Assembly: GCF_027532025.1 (NCBI RefSeq)
Contig: NZ_JAPZSY010000035.1
Coordinates: 1-62,391, forward strand
Source: Inhella sp.
GTDB taxonomy: Bacteria > Pseudomonadota > Gammaproteobacteria > Burkholderiales > Burkholderiaceae_C
Reading direction: 5' to 3'
DNA length: 62,391 nt
Shown here: in pieces, positions 42,491-51,597 of the stretch
How the letters are laid out: each line of letters begins with the position of its first letter
Position numbering within the stretch: the stretch's first letter is position 1
The notes under the pieces: model-generated
Databases searched by the model: none
Seen by the model: the letters and a program-made list of their open reading frames with translations, nothing else
Told to the model about the DNA's origin: nothing
Translations under genes and position numbers: made by a program

Positions 42491-45369
42491 CAAATCAACT
42501 CCCATTGAATGACGAAGAGGTCTTTCAGCTGGCTGTGCCGTGACAGTCGGCCCTCCAGCTCTTCGATGAGCGCGCTGCGCTGGGCATCAATCTCGTCTTG
42601 CCGGTCAAAGATGCGCCGCCGCAGCTGATTGCGCTTGTCTTCCAGCTCGCGCTGGCGTTTCTGCCAGTGCAGCTTCTCGTCCAGCGTGGGTGCAAGGCTG
42701 GCGCTGCGGCGCAGGTCCTTGATCTCGCGATCCAGCTCCTTGACCTCGTGCTCCAGACCGTTCTTCAGGTCGTCGGCCCAGGCGTCGAGCTTCTCCACCT
42801 CGGCATCGAAGTAGCCAAGATTGCGCTGGTTGATGGTCTCCAGCTGTCGGCGCTCCAGCAGCTGAATGCTTTCGTCTAGGCTGCTTGGGATTTCGGCATC
42901 AATGGCACTGTCCAGCACCACGGCGGGCAAGCGCAGCAACTTGTCGGCGTCTTCCTCGTGCAAGGCCTCGCCTTGCTCATTGCAAGCGGCGAGCAGTAGG
43001 CATTCCTCGCTCGTGCCCATGGCGTCGACGGTGAGCACGCTGAGCTGCAGCCATCCGCTTTGGCCGCGCAGCGGCTTCAGCGTGGCCAGGTGCTTGCCAT
43101 GCGCGGCGTAGTCGAAGCGCAGGCGGGCCGTGTTCAGCTTTCGGCCGCGGGCCTGCTGAACCAATGCCTGTGCAAGAGGATGGCCGTTGCGGTAGAGGTG
43201 GGTCTCACCGCTGCGCCGGGGCAGCTCGTAGCGACCGGGGGGCGCCTGCTCCGGAGAGACGCCCTCGGGCGGATGCCGGAGCGTGAAACCGTGCTCGTCG
43301 AACTGCGCGAGCTCGCGCAGTTCGGCGCGCGTCAGGTCCATCAGCCAGTTCTCGAACCGACCGAGTGCGCGCTTGCTCTGTTCGTCGCGGGTCTTGAGCT
43401 TCTGCTGCACCGCTTCGTCGAAGTTCTCGAGCAGCAACTGGCGGGTCTTCAGCATGGCGGCGTTGATCTCGGGCGCCAGGTCCAGTTGCAGCTGCTGGAA
43501 CGACTGCTCGATCTCGTCGCGGCTGCGGCAGGTTTGGTAGATCTCGGCAATGCGGCGCTCGAAGTCCACGCCGCTGCCAATGCTGCCCAGCACCTCGTCA
43601 CTGGCGCCAAACACGCCTTCGAAGAGTTGGAACTTCTGCGCGAGCAGCTGGTACACGCGTTCGTCCGCCGGGTTGCTCAGGTCCACGAAGTTCACGACGA
43701 CCACGTCGTGCTTCTGCCCGTAGCGATGGCTACGGCCGATGCGCTGTTCGATGCGCTGCGGGTTCCAGGGCAGGTCGTAATTGATCACCAACGAGCAGAA
43801 CTGCAGGTTGATGCCCTCGGCGCCGGCCTCGGTGGCAATCATGATGCGTGCTCGGTCGCGAAACTCTTCCACCAGCGCAGCGCGGGTGTCGGCCGTGCGC
43901 GAGCCGCTGATGCGGTCGGTGCCTGAGTGGCGCGCCAGCCATTCGGTATGGACCTGCTTGGCTTGCTCGCTGCTGTTGGTGCCGTTGAACAGCACGACCT
44001 GCCCTGCATATGGGCTCTGCTCCAGCAAGCTAAGAAGGTAGTCCTGTGTGCGCCTTGATTCGGTGAAGATCAGCGCCTTCTGTTGAGCGCCCAGCTTCTC
44101 CAGCTCGGCGAAGGCCTTGCCCAACGCCTGCAGCAGCGCCTGGCCCTTGGCGTTGTCGCGCAGCTGCTGAGCCCGCTGCTGAAACCCGCGCAGCTCGGCC
44201 AGCTCTTCGGCGAGGCTGGCGCGCTCGGCCTCAGTGGCTGGCCCGCTGGGCTCCTCCCACTCTTCGGCGGTTTCGTCCAAGGTTTCGTAGTCCTGGTCCA
44301 GCGCCTCGGCCAAGTCGGGCGCTGGGGCGCTGCCCAGTTGTTTCTCGAGCCGGTCGGCCATGGTGGCCAGGGCCCCGCCAATGGCGTGGCTGCTGGACGC
44401 CAGCAGCTTCCACAGCACCAGCGAGATCAGCTGGCGCTGGCCGTCTGGCAGGGCGTTGAGTTTGGGGCGGCGCAGGTAATCGCCCACCTGCTCGCGCAGC
44501 AGCTGCTCGTCCTGGGTCGGCGTGAAGCGTTCCACCAGTGGAATGCGGCGTGTGTAGGAGATATAGGGCTGTACCTGGCGGCGCAGCGTGCGCTGGCAGA
44601 CGGCCTGAAGCCGGCTGCGCAACTTGGCCAAGGTGTTGGGGTTGGCCACACCCCCGAACTGATCGCGGAAGCTGTCGAGATCGCCGAACACACGGTCGTC
44701 GATCAGGCTGACCAGGCCGTACAGCTCCAGCAGCGAGTTCTGCAGCGGCGTGGCGGTGAGCAGGACCTTGGGGGCGTGTGCCAGCGCCTGTTTGAGCGTG
44801 TTGCCAATGACGTTGCTGGGCCGGTAGACATTGCGCAGGCGATGCGCTTCGTCCAGCACCACCAGATCCCACGGCACGCGCCGCAGGTCGTCGGCCTTGG
44901 TCTTGGCGAACTGGTAGGAACAGATGCCGATCTGGCCCTCGAGCTCGAAGGGGTTCGCATTGCCGCTCTTCTTGAGCTGTCGGTAGCTGGCGGCTTCAAG
45001 GATGGTGGCTTGCAGGCTGAATTTGTCCTGCAGCTCCTGATGCCACTGTTTGCGCAGATTGGCTGGCACCACGATGAGGATGCGCCGTCGCCGCTCGGCC
45101 CAGCGCTGCGCGATGACCAGGCCGGCTTCGATGGTTTTGCCCAGACCGACTTCGTCGGCCAGGATCACGCCCTTGGACAGCGGACTCTGAAAGGCGAACA
45201 GCGCGGCGTCAACCTGGTGAGGGTTCAGATCGACCTGGGCATCGACGAGCGTGGACGTCAGCAAGTCGTCTGCGTCGCCCCCCATGCGCCTCGACAACTG
45301 CCAAGCGATGTACTGGGTTTGGTAGTGAGTGAGGGCGGAGGGCACAGAGCGAGGGAGAACGGTGAGCAA
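42490..45369 (-). CDS. SNF2/RapA-like helicase
   Basis: A 959-residue SNF2-family ATPase: Walker A DEVGLGKT (72-79), DEAH box (173-176), LLTATPLQN, and a second half with RIEQRIGRSHRYGQKHDV. A long charged coiled-coil C-terminus (from about 850) follows. SNF2 proteins translocate on double-stranded DNA and occur in several phage-defence systems. The only start is a TTG at 45369, because an in-frame stop lies just upstream. It follows the NERD gene by 35 bases and is joined to the AIPR gene by TGATG. The overall layout resembles RapA without its RNA-polymerase-specific features. Confidence 0.88.
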   Translation of the reverse strand: MLTVLPRSVPSALTHYQTQYIAWQLSRRMGGDADDLLTSTLVDAQVDLNPHQVDAALFAFQSPLSKGVILADEVGLGKTIEAGLVIAQRWAERRRRILIVVPANLRKQWHQELQDKFSLQATILEAASYRQLKKSGNANPFELEGQIGICSYQFAKTKADDLRRVPWDLVVLDEAHRLRNVYRPSNVIGNTLKQALAHAPKVLLTATPLQNSLLELYGLVSLIDDRVFGDLDSFRDQFGGVANPNTLAKLRSRLQAVCQRTLRRQVQPYISYTRRIPLVERFTPTQDEQLLREQVGDYLRRPKLNALPDGQRQLISLVLWKLLASSSHAIGGALATMADRLEKQLGSAPAPDLAEALDQDYETLDETAEEWEEPSGPATEAERASLAEELAELRGFQQRAQQLRDNAKGQALLQALGKAFAELEKLGAQQKALIFTESRRTQDYLLSLLEQSPYAGQVVLFNGTNSSEQAKQVHTEWLARHSGTDRISGSRTADTRAALVEEFRDRARIMIATEAGAEGINLQFCSLVINYDLPWNPQRIEQRIGRSHRYGQKHDVVVVNFVDLSNPADERVYQLLAQKFQLFEGVFGASDEVLGSIGSGVDFERRIAEIYQTCRSRDEIEQSFQQLQLDLAPEINAAMLKTRQLLLENFDEAVQQKLKTRDEQSKRALGRFENWLMDLTRAELRELAQFDEHGFTLRHPPEGVSPEQAPPGRYELPRRSGETHLYRNGHPLAQALVQQARGRKLNTARLRFDYAAHGKHLATLKPLRGQSGWLQLSVLTVDAMGTSEECLLLAACNEQGEALHEEDADKLLRLPAVVLDSAIDAEIPSSLDESIQLLERRQLETINQRNLGYFDAEVEKLDAWADDLKNGLEHEVKELDREIKDLRRSASLAPTLDEKLHWQKRQRELEDKRNQLRRRIFDRQDEIDAQRSALIEELEGRLSRHSQLKDLFVIQWELI

Positions 45370-45404
45370 GGCGTGATGGTGGCAGAGCTAATGGCTTCCG
45401 GAGC

Positions 45405-46394
45405 TTAGGCAAACTCGGTCTGATGCTCGCGACAGTACTGCAGGCCGCCAAATCGCTTGGCGTTGTTCCAGCAAAACTTGCCCTCGGGGTAGGTGATCTT
45501 CACGCCGCAGGTGGCGCAGAAGAGGCGCTTGGCGGCTGCATCAACTCGCGCGGCGGTCGGTGCGAGGGCGGCTTGTGGCGCTGGTTCTTCCGGTACGCGT
45601 GCTGCAACGGATGGGGCAGCCGCCTGTTGAGTGACGAGGGCGTCTGGTGCTGACGGAGATGCCTTGGGCCGCATGAACTCCGGCAACGCCAGTTGGTCGT
45701 CAGGCCGGTGTTGACGCGCGAGCTTCTCACCCCACTCTTTGACGGTAGCCGCAGACCGGAAGTTCACCGCCACGCTGAGTGCGCCCAGGCCGCTGAATGC
45801 CGCATCGATGTACCGCTGGCGCCATTCCGCGAACTGGTCGGCCTTGATGACGTTGCGGGTGTCGTAGCGCTTGGCGTCAGGCCGCTGGATGATGGCCTTG
45901 GGGTGAAACATCACCACGTGGTGGAACTTGGGCTCGGTGCCAAAGCGGCCGCTGATATCCAGGCCCTCCAGCAGCTTGCGCAGCACGCGCTCATGGCGTT
46001 GGCTTTGTGAGACTGGGGACTCAATACCTTGGCGATGACCGCTTCTGTAGGTGACGGTGAACTCGCCGGCATCGTTGATGGTCACATTGCCATTGAAGCA
46101 CTTGGTCTCGATCAGGATGAAGTCGGCTGCGCGGTTGATGACCAGGTGGTCGATCTGGGCCTCGTCGTCGCCGACCTTGATGCGGAGGTCGTGAATGACG
46201 GCGTGGTTCTCACTGTCGCGCAACAAGCTCTCGATGTGAAACGCTGCGTCGCGTTCGCCTTCGATGCCCTTCTTCACGCGCCAGTACGCGTCTTTGAGCC
46301 ACTCACGCTGCCGGGCGTCCAGCGCTGGCGAGGACTGCAGCTCCTCCAGCAGCTTCAAGCGCTTCGACTTGTCATCGGCTGCTTTGATCAACAT
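45405..46394 (-). CDS. NERD-domain nuclease with zinc ribbon
   Basis: A 329-residue protein with an N-terminal NERD (nuclease-related) domain: EAQIDHLV with D82, and LIETKCF with E96-x-K98, the PD-(D/E)XK layout. The C-terminus carries a cysteine-rich ribbon (FCATCGV, FCWNN, YCREH; about 290-325), likely for nucleic acid binding. Between them lies a low-complexity A/P region. Starts at ATG 46394 (GGGGAG about 11 bases upstream) or ATG 46436 are both possible. It is the first gene of the leftward defence operon. Confidence 0.8.
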   Translation of the reverse strand: MLIKAADDKSKRLKLLEELQSSPALDARQREWLKDAYWRVKKGIEGERDAAFHIESLLRDSENHAVIHDLRIKVGDDEAQIDHLVINRAADFILIETKCFNGNVTINDAGEFTVTYRSGHRQGIESPVSQSQRHERVLRKLLEGLDISGRFGTEPKFHHVVMFHPKAIIQRPDAKRYDTRNVIKADQFAEWRQRYIDAAFSGLGALSVAVNFRSAATVKEWGEKLARQHRPDDQLALPEFMRPKASPSAPDALVTQQAAAPSVAARVPEEPAPQAALAPTAARVDAAAKRLFCATCGVKITYPEGKFCWNNAKRFGGLQYCREHQTEFA

Positions 46395-46521
46395 CTTGTT
46401 TGGCTCTCCCCGTTTTGTGGTCGGCATTCTCGCCATGGAAGCCCGGCGCAGCGGCGCTGAACGTTGGGCCGACCGTAGCCCACGCGTGTCGTGATTGGTG
46501 CGGCGTATGTCGCGCCCGACG

Positions 46522-46540
46522 ACACGTCAACGAAACGTGT
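46522..46540. promoter_or_regulatory. Palindrome upstream of defence operon
   Basis: A perfect inverted repeat ACACGT-N7-ACGTGT lies 128 bases upstream of the NERD start and 89 bases upstream of the divergent helicase start. It is well placed to be an operator for the defence operon, the helicase gene, or both. Confidence 0.5.
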
Positions 46541-46628
46541 TCTTGTTTGATTGACATGACGACATGAGGCCGTCCCCACCTCAAAGCGGCCGACATGGAG
46601 CGCCCGCCGCGTCTGTTCCACTTCGGGC

Positions 46629-48863
46629 GTGAACCCTCCTGCCAGCCCACCCGCGCCCAAGCCCCACCCCCCGGCCCCGCTTTTCCCTCTGCCCCAGCCC
46701 CGCCACGCGGCCCGCCTGCCGGCTGGCCTGACGCCCGAGGACTGGCAACGCCTGCGCCAGGCGGCGCATGTGCTGCCGCAGGTGCTGCACCCCGACGACT
46801 TGGAGGAGGGCAGCGACGAGGCGCTGGAACGCCTGGGCGCCATTCAGATTGCCAAGGCCGCCGCTGGCGGGCGGCCGAGCCGTTGGATCTTGCCGCAGCA
46901 CGTGGCCGTGGCGCTGGCGCAGTTGCAGGCCACGCCGATGGCGAACGACCTTCGGCCCCGGCTGCAGGCGCGCTGGCAGCAGCTGGAGTCGATGGGGTTG
47001 CAGCGCGAGGGCTTGCTCTTCACCCGCCTGTGCCAACAACCGCTCTTGCTGGCGCATGAGGGCTGGCGCATTGAGCTGGCGCACCGCGTGCCGGTGATGG
47101 AAGAGCCCGTGTGGGCCTTTTTGCGCGATGGGGACCTGGCTGCGCTGCGCCAGGCGCTGGGCCAGATGCCGCCTTACTCGCACGGGGCGGAGCTGACCCT
47201 GCACCTGAACCATTTGGTGGCGCGCAGCGAGGCCATAGGCAAAGACAGCCAGCTGGCCGCGCTGCTGGTGCGCCTGCAGGCCGAGTGCAGCGTGGCCATG
47301 CCTTTTGAGGACCTGAAAGCCGCGCTGACCCGTGCGCAGGACCGCTGGGAGCAGGCGGTGGGCGAGCAGGACCGGCTGGCCAGCCTGGGCCGCGAGCTGG
47401 CCTTCCGCGGCTACCCGGACAGCTTTGAGACGGCGCGCCAGCTGGGCCGGCGCGTCACGCTTTACTTGGGGCCGCCGAACAGCGGCAAGACGTACGCGGC
47501 GTTCGAGCAACTGGCGCAAGCGCGCTCCGGGGCCTACCTCGCCCCGCTGCGCCTGCTGGCGCTGGAAGGGCGCGACCGCTTGGTGGGGCGCGGCGTGGCG
47601 TGCTCGCTGCTGACCGGCGAAGAGAGCGTGCCGGCCGAGAACGCGCGGGTGGTGAGCAGCACCATCGAGATGGCCGACACCCGCGAGCCGGTGGACGTGG
47701 CGGTGATTGACGAGGCGCAGATGCTGTTCGACCCCTCGCGCGGCTGGGCCTGGACGCAGGCCATTTGCGGCGTGCCGGCGCGCGAGCTGATCATCATTGC
47801 CAGCGCCTACGCCGCGCCGGCGCTGGAGCGCCTGCTGGCGCTGTGCGGCGAACGGCCCGAGCGGCGCGTGTTCGAGCGCAAGCAGCAGGTGCAGTTGTTG
47901 GGCGTGCCGGTGCCCATGGCGCACCTGCAGGCGGGCGACGCGGTGGTGGCCTTCAGCCGCCGCGACGTGCTGATGCTGCGCGACCAGATTGCCGAGGCGG
48001 GGCACCGCGTCAGCGTGATCTACGGCGCCCTGCCGCCCGAGGTGCGCCGCCGCGAGGCCGAGCGCTTTGCCGTGGGCGCCAGCCAGGTGCTGGTGGCCAC
48101 GGACGCCATTGGCATGGGGCTGAACCTGCCGATTCGCCGCGTGCTGTTCTCCACCTTGGAGAAGTTCGACGGGGTGGGCGACCGCAGCTTGAGCGTGAGC
48201 GAGGTGCACCAGATTGCCGGCCGCGCCGGCCGCTACGGCCTGCACGACGAGGGCTTTGTCAGCGTGCTGAAGGAAAGCGAGGCCAGCTCGCTCAAGAAGC
48301 TGCGCGAGCTCTTGCCCAAAGAGCCGCGCGCGCCGCGCGACTTCAAGGCGCCGGTGGCCCCGAACTGGACGCATGTGCGCACCATTGCCGAGCGCATGGG
48401 CGTGAAGAAGCTCTATGCCGTGCTGAGCATCTTCATGCAGCAGCTGCGCCTGGACGACGCGCACTTTGCGGTGGCTGAGCTGGAGCAAATGCTGGGCCTG
48501 GCCGAGCTGCTGGACCAGCGCGCGGGCGCTTTGAGCCTGCAGCAGCGTTTTCGTTACGCGCAGGCGCCGGTGGACACGCGGTTGCCGCAGCTGATGGAGC
48601 ACTACGAGGCCTGGGCCACGGCGCATGCGCTGACCGGCCAGGCGGGCGCGCCGCGCTTTGTGGACGACGTGGACGAGCACGCGCGCCTGGACCGCATGGA
48701 ACAGACCCTGCGCCTGTGCACCCTGTGGCTGTGGCTGGATTTGCGCTTCCCCGGCAGCTACGGCCACGTGGAGGCGGTGCTGGACCTGCGCAGCCGCTTG
48801 AACGATGGGATCGAGCGCCAGCTCAAAGGGCGCCGGCCGCTGTGGCAGCGGCGCGGTCGTTAA
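46629..48863 (+). CDS. SUV3-like RNA helicase
   Basis: A 744-residue Ski2/SUV3-type helicase with an N-terminal helical domain, then Walker A GPPNSGKT (281-288) and DEAQ box (361-364). Helicase motif VI-type QIAGRAGRYG and a SUV3 C-terminal helical region follow. Eukaryotic SUV3 unwinds RNA in the mitochondrial degradosome; bacterial homologues are less well studied. Translation starts from a GTG at 46629; other GTG/ATG starts nearby are in other frames. The gene is divergent from the defence operon and matches the GC-rich flanks, so it is probably core rather than part of that operon. Confidence 0.88.
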   Translation: MNPPASPPAPKPHPPAPLFPLPQPRHAARLPAGLTPEDWQRLRQAAHVLPQVLHPDDLEEGSDEALERLGAIQIAKAAAGGRPSRWILPQHVAVALAQLQATPMANDLRPRLQARWQQLESMGLQREGLLFTRLCQQPLLLAHEGWRIELAHRVPVMEEPVWAFLRDGDLAALRQALGQMPPYSHGAELTLHLNHLVARSEAIGKDSQLAALLVRLQAECSVAMPFEDLKAALTRAQDRWEQAVGEQDRLASLGRELAFRGYPDSFETARQLGRRVTLYLGPPNSGKTYAAFEQLAQARSGAYLAPLRLLALEGRDRLVGRGVACSLLTGEESVPAENARVVSSTIEMADTREPVDVAVIDEAQMLFDPSRGWAWTQAICGVPARELIIIASAYAAPALERLLALCGERPERRVFERKQQVQLLGVPVPMAHLQAGDAVVAFSRRDVLMLRDQIAEAGHRVSVIYGALPPEVRRREAERFAVGASQVLVATDAIGMGLNLPIRRVLFSTLEKFDGVGDRSLSVSEVHQIAGRAGRYGLHDEGFVSVLKESEASSLKKLRELLPKEPRAPRDFKAPVAPNWTHVRTIAERMGVKKLYAVLSIFMQQLRLDDAHFAVAELEQMLGLAELLDQRAGALSLQQRFRYAQAPVDTRLPQLMEHYEAWATAHALTGQAGAPRFVDDVDEHARLDRMEQTLRLCTLWLWLDLRFPGSYGHVEAVLDLRSRLNDGIERQLKGRRPLWQRRGR

Positions 48864-48885
48864 AAGCTGTTTGACCCCAGTCTGC

Positions 48886-48960
48886 GGCCTGAACCAAGTT
48901 CAGGCCTTCGCCGCCCCCCGAGGGGGTTGAGCCCGCCTTGGGGCGGCCCGGCGGCGGGCT
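48886..48960. repeat. Hairpin plus GC-rich intergenic repeat
   Basis: A perfect 9-base-pair hairpin (GGCCTGAAC with GTTCAGGCC) follows the helicase stop. It is followed by a run including CCCCCCGAGGGGG and TTGGGGCGGCCCGGCGG, a pattern typical of intergenic repeats in Comamonadaceae genomes. It may terminate both convergent genes. Confidence 0.55.
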
Positions 48961-48967
48961 CCTCGGC

Positions 48968-50104
48968 TCACCCCGTAGTGATCAGCGCGTCGAGTGCGCG
49001 CTCGAAGGCGACCACCGTGCGGTCGATGTTTTGCAGCTTGTCCAGCCCGAACAGGCCGATGCGGAAGCTGCGGTAGTCCGCACCCTCGTCGCAGGCCAGC
49101 GGCACGCCGGCGGCGATCTGCAGGCCTTGGTCGGCCCAGGCCTTGGTGTTCTGCCACTCGGCGTGCGGGGTGTAGCTCACCACCACGCAAGGCGCCTGGA
49201 AGCCGGGCGCGGCCACGCTGGGAATGCCGCGCGACTCCAACAGGCCGCGCACGCGGCGGCCCAGTTCTTCTTGGGCGGCCTTGGCGGCGGCGAAGCCAAA
49301 GGCGCGGGTTTCGTGCACGGCGTCGCGCAGCTGCGCCAGGCCGTCGGTGGGGTAGGTGGCGTGGTAGGCCATCTGACCCTGCTCGTGCGCGGCCATGATG
49401 GCGGCCCACTTTTTGAGGTCCAGCGCAAAGCTGCTGCTGGTGGTCTCCGCCAATCGCGCCACGGCGCGCGGCGAGAGCATCACCAGGCCGGCGCAGGGCG
49501 TGCTGCTCCAGCCCTTTTGCGGTGCGCTGATGAGCACGTCCACGCCGGTTTGCGCCATGTCCACCCACATGGCGCCGGAGGCCACGCAGTCCAGCACGAA
49601 GAGGCCGTCGTGCGCGTGCACGGCGTCGGCAATGGCTTGGAGGTGATCGTCCGGCAGCATCAGGCCGGCGGAGGTTTCGACGTGCGGGGCGAAGACCACG
49701 GCGGGCTTCGTCTCGCGGATGGTGCTGACGATTTCGTCCAGCGGCGCCGGTGCGAAGGGCGCCGTGGCGCCGGGCTGCGCGCGGCGTGCCTTGAGCACGG
49801 TGGACGAGGAGGCCACGCCCGCCATCTCGAAGATTTGCGTCCAGCGGTAGCTGAACCAGCCGTTGCGCACGATGAGCACGTGCTTGCCGCCCGCAAACTG
49901 GCGGGCCACGGCCTCCATGCCGTAGCTGCCCCCACCGGGCACCACCACGGCCGCGGCGGCGTTGTAGACCTCCTTCAGGCCCGCGGACAGCTCTTGCATG
50001 ACCGTGGCGAAGCGCTTGGAGAGGTGGTTCAGCGAGCGGTCGGTGTAGACGACGGAGTACTCGAGCAAACCATCGGGGTCGATGTGGGGGTGCAAGCCGG
50101 GCAT
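48968..50104 (-). CDS. Class V aminotransferase, alanine-glyoxylate type
   Basis: A 378-residue PLP enzyme. It has GGGSYGMEAVARQF (glycine-rich phosphate loop), VLDCVASGAMW with the PLP-contacting aspartate, and SAPQKGWSS with the Schiff-base lysine. It resembles serine/alanine-glyoxylate aminotransferases, with the usual length of about 380-400. The start at 50104 gives the standard MPGLHPHIDPDGLLEYSV N-terminus; 50179 adds 25 residues with no likeness. Divergent from a CoA-transferase gene, with which it shares no clear pathway. Confidence 0.9.
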   Translation of the reverse strand: MPGLHPHIDPDGLLEYSVVYTDRSLNHLSKRFATVMQELSAGLKEVYNAAAAVVVPGGGSYGMEAVARQFAGGKHVLIVRNGWFSYRWTQIFEMAGVASSSTVLKARRAQPGATAPFAPAPLDEIVSTIRETKPAVVFAPHVETSAGLMLPDDHLQAIADAVHAHDGLFVLDCVASGAMWVDMAQTGVDVLISAPQKGWSSTPCAGLVMLSPRAVARLAETTSSSFALDLKKWAAIMAAHEQGQMAYHATYPTDGLAQLRDAVHETRAFGFAAAKAAQEELGRRVRGLLESRGIPSVAAPGFQAPCVVVSYTPHAEWQNTKAWADQGLQIAAGVPLACDEGADYRSFRIGLFGLDKLQNIDRTVVAFERALDALITTG

Positions 50105-50256
50105 GGGGTTCCGCCTTCGGGGCATGGCTGGGGCGGCCGAGTGTAGGAAACCGAGGCGGGCCGCACCGGGACGCTGCACGGCGCTTCACGCAAGAAGAAG
50201 GCACGCGCCATGGCTGACAGACGCTGGCCGCAGGGCCGCATTTCCACAATGCCGCC

Positions 50257-51483
50257 ATGCAGCAACCCACCCCGCGCCCCCCTTTGCCCTCATGCAGCTT
50301 GCCGCTTGCGGGCTTGCGGGTGGTCGAGATGGGCCAGCTCATCGCCGGGCCTTTTGTGGGCAAGACCTTGGGCGACTTCGGGGCCGAGGTGATCAAGATC
50401 GAATCGCCGCAGGGCGGCGACCCCCTGCGCACCTGGCGCTTGATGCAGGACGGCACCTCGGTGTGGTGGCAGGTGCAGTCGCGCAACAAGCGCTCGCTGG
50501 CGCTGGACCTGCGCACGCCCGAGGGGCAAGACCTGGCGCGCCGCTTGATTGCCGAGGCCGATGTGCTGGTGGAGAACTTTCGGCCCGGCGCGCTGGAGCG
50601 CTGGGGCCTGGGCTACGAGGCCCTGTCCACCCTGAACCCGGGCTTGGTGATGCTGCGCATTTCGGGCTACGGGCAGAGCGGGCCGTACCGCGACCGGCCG
50701 GGCTTCGGGATGATTGGCGAGGCCATGGGCGGCCTGCGCCATCTGACGGGCGAGCCCGACCGGGTGCCGGTGCGCTGCGGGGTGTCGATTGGCGACACCC
50801 TGGCGGCGCTGCACGGCGTGATCGGGGTGCTCACCGCGCTGTACCACCGCAAGGCCAACGGCGGACCGGGGCAGGTGATCGACGTGGCGCTGCACGAGGC
50901 GGTCTTCAACTGCATGGAAAGCCTGCTGCCCGAGTACAGCGCCGCGGGCGTGGTGCGCCAACCGGGGGGCTCGGCGCTGCCGGGCATTGCACCGAGCAAT
51001 GCCTACCGCTGCGCGGACGGGGTGGTGCTGGTGGCGGGCAATGGCGACTCCATCTTCAAGCGGCTGATGCACGCCATCGACCGCGACGACCTGGGCATGG
51101 ACCCGGCGCTGGCGCAGAACGCCGGGCGGGTGGCGCGCGTGGCGGAGATCGACGCGGCCATCGAAGCCTGGACGCTGACCCGCGGCGTGGACGAGGTGCT
51201 GGCGACGCTGACCGCCGCCGATGTGCCGGTGGGCAAGGTGTACACGGCGGCGGACATTGCCGCCGACCCGCACTACCAGGCGCGGGACATGCTGTTGACG
51301 CAAACCACGCACGAGGGCCGCGTGCTGACGGTGCCAGGCATCGTGCCCAAGCTGCTGGGCACGCCGGGTGCCTTGCGCACGCCAGCCCCGCGCCTGGGCG
51401 AAGACACCGACGCCGTGCTGGCCGAGTTGGGCCTGAGCCCCTCGCAGGTGGCGGCGCTGCGCGAGCGCGGCATCGTGGCCTGA
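50257..51483 (+). CDS. CaiB/BaiF family CoA-transferase
   Basis: A 408-residue family III CoA-transferase. The diagnostic blocks are LRVVEMGQLIAGPFVGKTLGDFGAEVIKIE, the NKRSLALDLRTPEG block and VENFRPGALERWGLGYE. The catalytic aspartate is expected in VIDVALHEAVFNCMESLLPEY, where an acyl-CoA thioester would form. Members move CoA between carboxylic acids such as oxalate, formate or carnitine derivatives; the substrate is unknown. No strong ribosome-binding site is seen before the ATG at 50257. It is 114 bases upstream of the MipA-like gene, which has its own putative promoter. Confidence 0.92.
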   Translation: MQQPTPRPPLPSCSLPLAGLRVVEMGQLIAGPFVGKTLGDFGAEVIKIESPQGGDPLRTWRLMQDGTSVWWQVQSRNKRSLALDLRTPEGQDLARRLIAEADVLVENFRPGALERWGLGYEALSTLNPGLVMLRISGYGQSGPYRDRPGFGMIGEAMGGLRHLTGEPDRVPVRCGVSIGDTLAALHGVIGVLTALYHRKANGGPGQVIDVALHEAVFNCMESLLPEYSAAGVVRQPGGSALPGIAPSNAYRCADGVVLVAGNGDSIFKRLMHAIDRDDLGMDPALAQNAGRVARVAEIDAAIEAWTLTRGVDEVLATLTAADVPVGKVYTAADIAADPHYQARDMLLTQTTHEGRVLTVPGIVPKLLGTPGALRTPAPRLGEDTDAVLAELGLSPSQVAALRERGIVA

Positions 51484-51547
51484 GCGGCCGAAGGCCGGCA
51501 GGCAAAGCCCCCGGCCACCCGGGACCTTGCAGGCCATCTTTCCAAAA

Positions 51548-51563
51548 TGAACTATTTAGTTCA
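51548..51563. promoter_or_regulatory. TetR-like operator candidate
   Basis: TGAACTATTTAGTTCA has 7-base arms (TGAACTA and TAGTTCA) around a two-base TT centre. It lies 35-50 bases upstream of the MipA-like gene start. This form is common for TetR-type repressors, though no such gene is in the window. Confidence 0.55.
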
Positions 51564-51597
51564 GAATGCGACCAGAAGGTTTCGCAGGGAGCAAGCC

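Noticed and set aside
35283-46394. Interpretation as DISARM or BREX
   Set aside because: DISARM needs DrmA/DrmB partners and BREX needs PglZ/BrxC proteins; none is encoded here despite the SNF2 helicase and methyltransferase.
46629-48863. SUV3-like helicase as a seventh member of the defence operon
   Set aside because: It is divergently transcribed, has the high GC of the flanking core genes, and SUV3-like helicases occur without R-M neighbours.
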